Assembly: GCA_041288195.1 (NCBI GenBank)
Contig: JBGGME010000456.1
Location: 1-5,858, forward strand
Length of the DNA stretch: 5,858 bases
Direction of reading: 5' to 3'
From: AWTP1-13 sp041288195
GTDB taxonomy: Bacteria; Pseudomonadota; Alphaproteobacteria; Rhizobiales; Hyphomicrobiaceae
Of this stretch, positions 1 through 5,276 are shown in pieces (the stretch's first letter is position 1; every line of letters begins with the position of its first letter). A model generated the notes under the pieces. That model did no database searches and was not told the origin of the DNA. It worked only from the letters and a program-made list of their open reading frames with translations. The position numbers and the translations under genes were made by a program.

Positions 1-1
1 G

Positions 2-913
2 AGCAACGGCCGCTGCGAGTTCGGCATGGGCGAGTCGGCCTCCATCACCGAGCTCGAGCCCTTTGGCCGCTCCATGGAGGACAAGCGCGAGGTGTTCGAG
101 GAGGCCGTGCAGGCGATCTTCCCGATGTTCAAGGAAGGCGGCACCGAGCATCACGGCAAGCATTTCGACATGCCGCTGCGCAACGTCGTGCCCAAGCCCC
201 TGCAGAAGCCGCACCCTCCCATCTGGATGGCCTGCTCCCAGCTCGACACCATCGAGCGCGCGGGCCGCTGCGGCCTGGGCGCGCTCGGTTTCCAGTTCGT
301 CAGCGCGGACGCCGCGCACGCCTGGGTGCACGCCTACTACAACGCCATTACCAAGCGCCTCCACAAGCTCGCCGACTACACCATCAATCCCAACATGGCG
401 CTGGTCAGCTTCTTCATGTGCTGCAAGACCGACGAAGAGGCGCGGAGGCGCGCCGACGGCGCCACGTTCTTCCAGTTCGCGCTGCGCTTCTACGGCGCCT
501 CGGCCGACCGCAAGCGTCCCGCCCCCGGCGCCGTCAACATGTGGGACGAGTACAACAAGTGGAAGAAGGCCAACCCCGACGCGCAGGAGGCGGCGCTCAG
601 GGGCGGCCTGATCGGCTCGCCCGACACCATCCGCAAGAAGCTCGCCAGGTTCGAGACCTCCCACATCGACCAGGTGATCCTGCTCAACCAGGCCGGCAAG
701 AACGCGCACGAGGACATCTGCGAGTCGCTGGAGCTGTTCGGCCGCGAGGTGATGCCGGAGTTTCAGGCCCACCACGCCGAGCACCTAAAGTGGAAAGAGA
801 AGGTGATGGCGCGCGAGATCGAGCTCGAGGAGATCGAGACGGCCGCCTTCAAGGACCGCTTCGGCAAGGCCATGCCGGCGCAGCTGCGCAACCCGAAAGC
901 GGCAACGACGTAG
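2..913 (+). CDS. LLM-class (luciferase-like) flavin-dependent oxidoreductase, 3' part
   Basis: The reading frame is open from base 2 to the TAG at 911-913, giving 303 visible residues. The start lies off the left edge, so the ATG at 26 is an internal Met, not the real start. The first visible residues (NGRCEFGMGES) match the segment of luciferase-like monooxygenases where a strand 'GR..fG.G' leads into the flavin-site loop. Then come the usual 'R...EEAVQAI' helix, the 'P.P.QKPHPPIWMA' strand, and near the C-terminus 'GLIGSPDTIRKKLARF...IDQVILL', the typical 'G(T/S)P..v...l' helix and final barrel strand. Family members are FMN- or F420-linked cytosolic TIM-barrel monooxygenases or reductases, and the substrate cannot be read from sequence. 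A charged helical tail of about 60 residues follows the barrel. The gene converges on the CoA-transferase gene, and its stop codon lies inside a REP-like repeat. The family call is firm and the substrate is unknown. Confidence 0.88.
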   Translation, partial: SNGRCEFGMGESASITELEPFGRSMEDKREVFEEAVQAIFPMFKEGGTEHHGKHFDMPLRNVVPKPLQKPHPPIWMACSQLDTIERAGRCGLGALGFQFVSADAAHAWVHAYYNAITKRLHKLADYTINPNMALVSFFMCCKTDEEARRRADGATFFQFALRFYGASADRKRPAPGAVNMWDEYNKWKKANPDAQEAALRGGLIGSPDTIRKKLARFETSHIDQVILLNQAGKNAHEDICESLELFGREVMPEFQAHHAEHLKWKEKVMAREIELEEIETAAFKDRFGKAMPAQLRNPKAATT

Positions 914-942
914 GGCGCAATAGCCGAAGGCGTATTGCGCCG
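910..942 (+). repeat. REP-like palindromic element, left copy
   Basis: This 33-nt unit is a foot tetranucleotide GTAG followed by a hairpin. Bases 914-922 (GGCGCAATA) pair with 933-941 (TATTGCGCC), and an inner GCC/GGC pairing closes a GAA loop. The GTAG foot plus an imperfect palindrome is the layout of REP sequences mobilised by RAYT (TnpA-REP) transposases. Bases 911-913 of the foot are the stop codon of the oxidoreductase gene. The unit is identical to the right-hand copy except in the 11-nt centre (923-933). It could also act as a transcription terminator or mRNA 3' stabiliser, although no U-tract follows. No RAYT gene is visible in the window. Confidence 0.75.
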
Positions 943-960
943 CTGGCGGAATCGGTGTGA

Positions 961-993
961 CGGCGCAATGCGCTTGGGCTTATTGCGCCCTAC
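961..993 (-). repeat. REP-like palindromic element, right (inverted) copy
   Basis: This is the second 33-nt unit, in inverted orientation and 18 nt from the first. Read on the minus strand it has the same first 13 nt (GTAGGGCGCAATA) and the same last 9 nt (ATTGCGCCG) as the left copy, with a different 11-nt centre. Its hairpin pairs 962-969 with 982-989. The foot TAG (990-992 on the minus strand) is the stop codon of the CaiB-family gene. The two copies together form a BIME-like inverted pair with 13-nt perfect outer repeats at 910-922 and 981-993. The full pair could fold into one long cruciform or two separate hairpins. Confidence 0.75.
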
Positions 994-2186
994 ACCACGC
1001 CGCTCTTCTTGAGCTGCTTGGCGTCCTCCCCGCTGACGCCGCACAGCTTGCCCAGCAGCTCGTCGGTATGCTCGCCGAGCAGCGGCGGGCGGGTGACCTT
1101 GGCAGGCGAGTCCGACAGCTTCACGGGGCAGCCGACAGTCTGGTAGATGCCGCGCGTGGGGTAGTCGATGTCAACGATCATGTCGCGCGCCTTGAGGTGT
1201 GGATCGGCCAGCACCTCGCCCGTGTCCTGGCAGGCGCCGCAGGGCACTCCCGCATCGCCCATCACCCGCATCACCTCGTGCTTGCTGCGCTGGCGCGTCC
1301 AGTCCGCGATGATGGCGTCGAGCGCTGCGCGGTTCTCCCAGCGCGCCTCCAGCGTCTTGAAGCGCGGGTCGGCGGCAAGCTCGGGCTGGCCCAGCACCGA
1401 TACGACCGCCTCCCACATCTGCGGCTGCGCATACATGAACACGTAGTCGTTGGGGCCGCCGGGCGCGCAAGGGTAGGTGGTGCCCGGCACGTTGCGGCCG
1501 AGCTGGTTGCCGGTGCGTGGCGGCGGATGGCCGAAGCGCTGGTGGTCGCGCAGGCTGACGCGGCAGATGTTGACGACCGAGTCCTGCATCGACACCTCGA
1601 CGTGCTGGCCCTTGCCCGTGGCGTGACGCTGATTGAGTGCGGCCAGGATGCCGATCGTCATGTGCATGCCGGTGCCGGAATCGCCGATCGAGGGCCACAC
1701 GTAGGTCGGCGGCCCGTCGGGGAAGCCGGTGACGCACATCGCCCCGCCCATGGCCTGGGCGATCGGCTCGAAGCTCTTGAAGCCGCTGTAGGGGCCATAG
1801 GTGCCGAAGCCCTTGATGGTGGCGTAGATCAGCCGCGGATTGATCTTGGCGAGCTCCTTGTAGCCGAGTCCCAGGCGATCGAGCGCGCCGGGCCCGAAGT
1901 TCTCGACCAGCACATCGGATTTGGCGATCACCTCGCGGAACAGCCGTCTGCCCTCCTCGGTCTTGAGGTTGAGCGTCAGGCTCTTCTTGTTGGCGTTGAG
2001 CACAAGGAAGAACAGGCTATCGCTGTCCTTCTTGTCGCGCATGTTGGTGCGGGCGACGTCGCCGCCCTTAGGCTCCTCGAGCTTGATCACGTCGGCGCCA
2101 AGGAAGGCCAGCATCTGCGTGCAGGCCGGTCCTGCCTGGTTGTGCGTCATGTCGATGACGCGGATGCCGGACAGGGCTTGGGTCAT
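990..2186 (-). CDS. CaiB/BaiF (class III) CoA-transferase, formyl-CoA transferase-like
   Basis: This 398-residue protein should move CoA between carboxylic acids in the cytosol through an aspartyl-CoA thioester, acting as an interlocked dimer. Recalled against formyl-CoA:oxalate CoA-transferase (Frc), the numbering matches without gaps over the first ~200 residues: Q17 in 'THNQAGP', E140 in 'SFEPIAQ', and the catalytic D169 in 'IGDSGTGMHM'. The 'GKGQHVEVSMQDSVVN' and C-terminal 'PPLLGEHTDELL' segments are also Frc-like. The protein is about 30 residues shorter than Frc, and the deficit falls where Frc has its glycine-rich GGGGQP lid; here only 'CAPGGP' (240-245) remains. The substrate pair is therefore uncertain, and oxalate/formate is only one option. 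The ATG at 2186 is chosen because GGGAGAGG lies 4 nt upstream and the family N-terminus (LSGIRVIDMT) starts there. The frame stays open to 2438, but that extension does not look like protein of this family. The stop codon is supplied by the REP element. Confidence 0.9.
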   Translation of the reverse strand: MTQALSGIRVIDMTHNQAGPACTQMLAFLGADVIKLEEPKGGDVARTNMRDKKDSDSLFFLVLNANKKSLTLNLKTEEGRRLFREVIAKSDVLVENFGPGALDRLGLGYKELAKINPRLIYATIKGFGTYGPYSGFKSFEPIAQAMGGAMCVTGFPDGPPTYVWPSIGDSGTGMHMTIGILAALNQRHATGKGQHVEVSMQDSVVNICRVSLRDHQRFGHPPPRTGNQLGRNVPGTTYPCAPGGPNDYVFMYAQPQMWEAVVSVLGQPELAADPRFKTLEARWENRAALDAIIADWTRQRSKHEVMRVMGDAGVPCGACQDTGEVLADPHLKARDMIVDIDYPTRGIYQTVGCPVKLSDSPAKVTRPPLLGEHTDELLGKLCGVSGEDAKQLKKSGVV

Positions 2187-2479
2187 GTTTCCTCTCCCGT
2201 TAACGCTGGCGGACGCGCCGCATGGCGCCAGCATAGCGGCATGGCGCCCGCCGCCGCCACCGCTTCGTAAACGTCGCCATCCGATCTGGCCCTGCGTGGG
2301 GCGAGCTGAAACTTTCGGGAAACCGTCCCGCGACTGCATGCGCGCCCAGGATTTCGCGCGATGCGAAATACCCGCGCTGACGCGCGCGGGGCGAATGAAC
2401 CCGAGCGTCTCTCCGATATTGCTCACCGCGCACGTCACGCCGCGCGCAGCAGGTGAGCCGAACCCCTGAGGAGCTCGTC
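2187..2479. promoter_or_regulatory. Divergent intergenic region (CoA-transferase / DUF1236 gene)
   Basis: This 293-nt stretch separates two divergent starts and must hold both promoters. I see no convincing -35/-10 pair for either gene. Near the CoA-transferase start there is an imperfect 13-nt direct repeat, GC(C/G)GCATGGCGCC, at 2217-2229 and 2236-2248. A GC hairpin (2371-2377 with 2384-2390, loop TGACGC) lies 90-110 nt before the DUF1236 start. The only short in-frame peptide noticed (ATG at 2241, 9 codons) is not credible as a gene. Confidence 0.4.
2468..2473 (+). promoter_or_regulatory. Ribosome binding site of the small DUF1236-type gene
   Basis: GAGGAG lies 6 nt before the ATG at 2480. 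It decides the start in favour of 2480 over the in-frame GTG at 2453, which would place nine polar residues ahead of the signal peptide. Confidence 0.75.
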
Positions 2480-2899
2480 ATGAAGTGTGGGGCATTCTTG
2501 GTCGTTGGCGCGCTCGCCCTGATGTTTGCTGCCGGCACAGGGCAGGCCCAGGGCGAACGCAAGCACATCGAGGACAATTCCACGGCCGCACACAAAGCTG
2601 CCGGCGCGGACCAGACCGCGGCTCACCCGCCCGCGGCGGCACACCTCGTCCTCTCTGACGCGGAGCGCGTCCTCATCCTCGACTCCGTCGATGTGCAGGG
2701 CGACAGCACACTCGCCCTCGGGTTTCTGACGGTCGGCGCGGATGTGCCTCGGACGATCGAGCTCAAGGGCTTTCCTCAGGCCGTCCTGGCGAAGGTCTCG
2801 AAGCTGAAAGACTACAAGTATTTCTCCGCCGAGGGCCGCATCGCCATCGTCGATCCGAGCCACGCCAAGGTGGAGATGGTGATCGAGCCGCGCCCCTGA
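2480..2899 (+). CDS. Small exported DUF1236-type protein
   Basis: The protein has 139 residues. Residues 1-23 form a signal peptide: a Lys at position 2, a hydrophobic core (FLVVGALALMFAA) and a GQA|Q cleavage site. A short polar linker (24-53) rich in Ala and His follows. Residues 54-139 form one compact domain with the pattern 'GDSTLALG..vGADVPR..EL..FP', 'KL.DY.YF.AE.R..IVDP' and 'VE.VIEP'. This matches the DUF1236 layout: 'VG..VP..v.l..lP', then an aromatic 'Y.Y', then 'ivdP....v..vi'. The function of DUF1236 is not known; a periplasmic or envelope role is inferred only from the signal peptide. The domain is a paralogue of the C-terminal domain of the next gene, with about 47 of 86 positions identical by hand count and no gaps. 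The only Cys is C3, inside the signal peptide. The next gene starts 182 nt downstream. Confidence 0.82.
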   Translation: MKCGAFLVVGALALMFAAGTGQAQGERKHIEDNSTAAHKAAGADQTAAHPPAAAHLVLSDAERVLILDSVDVQGDSTLALGFLTVGADVPRTIELKGFPQAVLAKVSKLKDYKYFSAEGRIAIVDPSHAKVEMVIEPRP

Positions 2900-3005
2900 C
2901 GCGCACTGCCTTGCCGATCGAAGAGCCGGCGGTTCCCGCGTCCGGACAACTGCATGTTGCGACGCACCCGGAGGCCTGCGCGCTCGAATGGCGCAATCAT
3001 CGCAA

Positions 3006-3030
3006 GGAACCCATCGCGGGAACTCCCGTT
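3006..3030 (+). promoter_or_regulatory. Candidate EcfG-type (general stress sigma factor) promoter
   Basis: GGAAC at 3006-3010 is followed after exactly 16 nt by CGTT at 3027-3030. This matches the known alphaproteobacterial EcfG consensus, GGAAC-N16/17-CGTT. Transcription would begin near 3036-3038, leaving a 5' leader of about 45 nt before the ATG at 3082. The position inside a 182-nt intergenic gap in the correct direction supports it. A short CGGG/CCCG dyad (3017-3020 / 3025-3028) overlaps the spacer and -10. It is inferred from the motif alone. Confidence 0.6.
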
Positions 3031-3069
3031 GTGCTCGCAGCCCGCTACGCGCGGCAACGGCTCAACTTC

Positions 3070-3076
3070 AAGGAGA
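3070..3076 (+). promoter_or_regulatory. Ribosome binding site of the two-domain DUF1236 gene
   Basis: AAGGAGA lies just upstream of the ATG at 3082, with the AGGAG core ending 6 nt before it. It fixes the start at 3082. The frame is open back to 2911, but the 57 extra residues would bury the signal peptide and include the candidate promoter. Confidence 0.8.
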
Positions 3077-3081
3077 CCCAC

Positions 3082-4119
3082 ATGAAATCTAGAGCTTGGC
3101 AAAGCTCCATGGCGGCAGCTTTGCTTCTGGGAACGACCGCAGCCTACGCCCAGGCGCCGCAGAAGTCCGAGGAGGGAAGAATGCCATCGCCCGGCGCCCA
3201 ATCCCCCGGTGCGCAGGCGCCGAAATCCGAGGGGCCCGCGCAGCGAGCGAACCCCGAGCCGAAGGGACCGTCGGCCAAGGGCAACGCCCAGGTCGCGCCC
3301 GAGGGCAAGGCGCAACGGCAAGCCGAGCCCAAGAGTGAGCCTTCCCAGCGTCCCGGCAAGGGAAATGCTCAGGCCGAGCCGCAGGAGAAGTCGAAGGGCA
3401 GCGGGCAGCGTGCGCCGGAGCAGTCCGGCAAGGGCGCCGAGGCCCAGTCGAAGGAGAAGGCTCAGAAGGGGGCCGAGAAGAACGCGCCCGCGCCCTCGAA
3501 GTCCACCGAGAAGCAAGGCGATCCCGCACAGAAGGGCGCGGCTGCTCCCGCCAGCGGCCAGCGTGTCCAGCTCTCCGAGCAGCAGCGTACCTCGGTGCAC
3601 CAGACGCTGGTCAAGGAGCGCAACGTCAACCGCGCCGCCAAGATCAACGTCTCCATCAACGTCGGCACGCGCGTGCCCCGCAGCGTCCGGCTCGCGCCGC
3701 TGCCGGCTGCGATCATCGCCATCGTGCGGGAGTACCGCAGCTACCGTTACGTCGTGGTCGATGATCGCATCTGCATCATCGAGCCGACCACCTACGAGGT
3801 CGTCGAGGTCATCACCGACTCCGGTCGCGTTGCCGGCCGCGATGATCGTGGCGGAAGCGCCAGGCTGGTCCTGACCGAAGAGGAGCGCCGGATCGTGTTG
3901 AGCGAGGTCGATATCAAGGGTGACAGCACGCTGGCGCTCGGCTCGCTGTCGGAAGGCGCCGACGTACCGCGCAACGCGGAGCTGCACGCGTTCCCCGTTG
4001 CCGTCGTGGACCAGGTGCCGAAGCTGCGCGACCACCGGTACTTCACGGCCGAGGACCGTCTGGTCATCGTCGGCCCGCAGGGCTCCAAGGTCGTGCTCGT
4101 CATCGACGCCCGTCGCTGA
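3082..4119 (+). CDS. Exported two-domain DUF1236 protein with long disordered linker
   Basis: The protein has 345 residues. Residues 1-23 are a signal peptide with an AYA|Q cleavage site. Residues 24-158 form a low-complexity hydrophilic linker made mostly of P, A, K, E, Q, G and S, with 'KGNAQ' repeated; it should be disordered. Residues 160-246 are a canonical DUF1236 domain ('INVGTRVPRSVRLAPLP', 'YRSYRYVVVDDRICIIEP', 'EVVEVI'). Residues 260-345 form a second, diverged copy ('GDSTLALGSLSEGADVPR', 'KLRDHRYFTAEDRLVIVGP', 'VVLVID') that is closest to the domain of the upstream gene. C231 is the only Cys, so no disulfide is expected within the chain. The biochemical role of DUF1236 is unknown. 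A periplasmic or envelope protein with a linker reaching across the periplasm or binding a surface is inference. It appears to have its own EcfG-type promoter, which would make it a stress-induced gene. Confidence 0.85.
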   Translation: MKSRAWQSSMAAALLLGTTAAYAQAPQKSEEGRMPSPGAQSPGAQAPKSEGPAQRANPEPKGPSAKGNAQVAPEGKAQRQAEPKSEPSQRPGKGNAQAEPQEKSKGSGQRAPEQSGKGAEAQSKEKAQKGAEKNAPAPSKSTEKQGDPAQKGAAAPASGQRVQLSEQQRTSVHQTLVKERNVNRAAKINVSINVGTRVPRSVRLAPLPAAIIAIVREYRSYRYVVVDDRICIIEPTTYEVVEVITDSGRVAGRDDRGGSARLVLTEEERRIVLSEVDIKGDSTLALGSLSEGADVPRNAELHAFPVAVVDQVPKLRDHRYFTAEDRLVIVGPQGSKVVLVIDARR

Positions 4120-4139
4120 CACGTACCCCAGGCAAGAAA

Positions 4140-4183
4140 TGAGCGCTGGGCGCGCGAGCCCCGGCGCTCGTCATTGAGCGCTG
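4140..4183. terminator. Overlapping hairpins in a convergent gap (possible bidirectional terminator)
   Basis: Bases 4141-4150 pair with 4160-4169 in a 10-bp stem with one G-T pair and a 9-nt loop. GGCGCTC (4163-4169) can instead pair with GAGCGCT (4176-4182) across a GTCATT loop. The two pairings exclude each other because TGAGCGCTG occurs twice (4140-4148 and 4175-4183). The position between two convergent stop codons suits transcription termination in both directions. There is no clear U-tract, so a standard intrinsic terminator is not proven. Confidence 0.4.
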
Positions 4184-4193
4184 TGAACGCGAA

Positions 4194-5039
4194 TCAGCCC
4201 CAAGGCCCGCCGGCGATCTGCGTGCGGCGCATGACGCGGCGGAACGGCCCGGCATCGTGGATGGCGAGGTGCTTGCACACGCGGTTGTCCCAGAAGGCGA
4301 TGGAGCCCGTGTCCCAGCGGAAGCGGCAGGTGAACTCCGGCCTGTGTCCATGGTCGAGGAGGTAGTCGAGCAGCGGCTTGCTCTCCTCCTCCGTCATGCC
4401 CTCGAAGCCCACGGTGTAGGACGCATTGACGAAGAGCTGCTTGCGGCCCGTCTCGGGGTGGGCGACGACCACCGGGTGCACGCTCACCGTCTCGTGCCAG
4501 TCGGCGTCCTCGCGCACCTTGGTGGCGCGGAAGGCGTTCCTGTTGGCGGCAGGGCCCGCGACCTTGCGGTCGGAATGGATCGCCTTCACGCCTGCGAGCA
4601 TCTTCTTCATGCCCTCCGACAGCGCCTCGTAGGCCTGAGCCTGGTTGGCAAACAGCGTGTCGCCGCCGAAAGGCGGCACCTCGACGCCGTAAAGGATGGC
4701 GCCCATCGGCGGCTCGGGCATCATGGTCGTGTCGGCGTGCCAATCCTCGCCGACGATCTTCTTGTCGCCGGGCTCGCGCGTGATCGTGATGATCTCGGCA
4801 TCGGCCTGCATGCCCTTGTAGTTGGGATGGATGAAGATCTTGCCGAACCGGCGCGTGAATGCCTTGTGGCGCTCGGCATCGAGCTTCTGGTTGCGGAAGA
4901 AGATCACGCAGTGATCGAGCAGCGCCTTGCGGATGTCGCCGATGGTGGCCTCGTCCAGCTCCTGGCTGACATCGACGTTGTGGATCTCGGCGCCGATCGT
5001 CCCGGCGATGGGTCGAACCTCGATCTGGCTGTTGCGCAT
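4194..5039 (-). CDS. TauD/TfdA-family Fe(II)/2-oxoglutarate-dependent dioxygenase
   Basis: The protein has 281 residues, normal for the family (TauD has 283). It is a cytosolic dioxygenase that couples 2-oxoglutarate decarboxylation to substrate hydroxylation. The iron ligands are H101 and D103 in 'EDWHADTT' and H257 in 'NRVCKHLA'. R268 and R272 in 'RRVMRRTQIAG' match TauD R266 and R270, which bind 2-oxoglutarate and the substrate's acid group. Conserved elements include 'FGKIFIHPNY', 'PPFGGDTLFANQ..AYEALS', 'HPVVVAHPETGRKQLFVN' and 'FWDNRV'. Of the taurine-pocket residues, H71 and Y74 are kept but N95, F159 and F206 of TauD are replaced by G97, A161 and Y208, so taurine is an unlikely substrate. 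The ATG at 5039 is chosen for the GGAGG 6 nt upstream and the family-like N-terminus. The in-frame ATG at 5129 would add 30 unsupported residues. It is transcribed divergently from the prpE-like gene. Confidence 0.9.
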   Translation of the reverse strand: MRNSQIEVRPIAGTIGAEIHNVDVSQELDEATIGDIRKALLDHCVIFFRNQKLDAERHKAFTRRFGKIFIHPNYKGMQADAEIITITREPGDKKIVGEDWHADTTMMPEPPMGAILYGVEVPPFGGDTLFANQAQAYEALSEGMKKMLAGVKAIHSDRKVAGPAANRNAFRATKVREDADWHETVSVHPVVVAHPETGRKQLFVNASYTVGFEGMTEEESKPLLDYLLDHGHRPEFTCRFRWDTGSIAFWDNRVCKHLAIHDAGPFRRVMRRTQIAGGPWG

Positions 5040-5276
5040 GGGCTTCCTCCGGGCGGTTCTTGTTCTCTGCAAGGAGGCTATGGCCAGTTCCGCCGCCTCG
5101 CAATAGGCACGGGCACGCTGCTGCTGCATGGCAATCAGGCTCGGTGCGGGGAGCGGGCGCAGGATCGATGTGCGCGCGGCAACGCCAATCTTGCATTCCG
5201 CCCCTTGCTCGGCTCAAGTGGAGCGAACGAGCCGGGCCGTTGCCGGACAATGCCCTAGCCTTGGGGAGAAGCGCCC
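5040..5276. promoter_or_regulatory. Divergent intergenic region (dioxygenase / prpE-like gene)
   Basis: The 237-nt gap should contain promoters for both flanking genes. I find no convincing -35/-10 pair and no clear operator palindrome. The ribosome binding sites are visible at each end: GGAGG at 5046-5050 on the minus strand and GGGGAG at 5263-5268 on the plus strand. No gene is supported inside it. Confidence 0.35.

Noticed and set aside
957..2270. Long open frame on the plus strand (437 codons) opposite the CoA-transferase gene
   Set aside because: It is antisense to a well-supported enzyme gene. Its translation is rich in Ala, Arg, His, Leu and Val with no recognisable domain, as expected for the reverse of GC-rich codons.
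2308..2327. GAAAC and GGAAAC motifs ahead of the small DUF1236 gene as an ECF sigma promoter
   Set aside because: No CGTT or similar -10 lies 16-17 nt downstream of either, and the nearby CGTC is only 11 nt from the first.
2187..2438. 84-residue N-terminal extension of the CoA-transferase
   Set aside because: The extension reads as untranslated leader, with no family similarity. The Shine-Dalgarno-like GGGAGAGG and the family N-terminus both point to 2186.
2911..3081. 57-residue N-terminal extension of the two-domain DUF1236 protein
   Set aside because: It would precede a clear signal peptide, lacks a good ribosome binding site, and contains the EcfG-type promoter.
2812..4122. Long open frame on the minus strand (436 codons) across the two DUF1236 genes
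   Set aside because: The translation is a Leu/Arg/Gly-rich shadow of the linker and domains, and it spans two genes that have good ribosome binding sites and signal peptides on the other strand.
5067..5091. GGAAC on the minus strand upstream of the dioxygenase gene as a second EcfG promoter
   Set aside because: The -10 position at a 16-nt spacing reads GCAG and at 17 nt reads CAGA, neither resembling CGTT.
4171..5258. Long open frames in other frames over the dioxygenase gene, on both strands
   Set aside because: They are compositional shadows. The intact facial triad and the ribosome binding site at 5046-5050 support only the 4194-5039 minus-strand frame.
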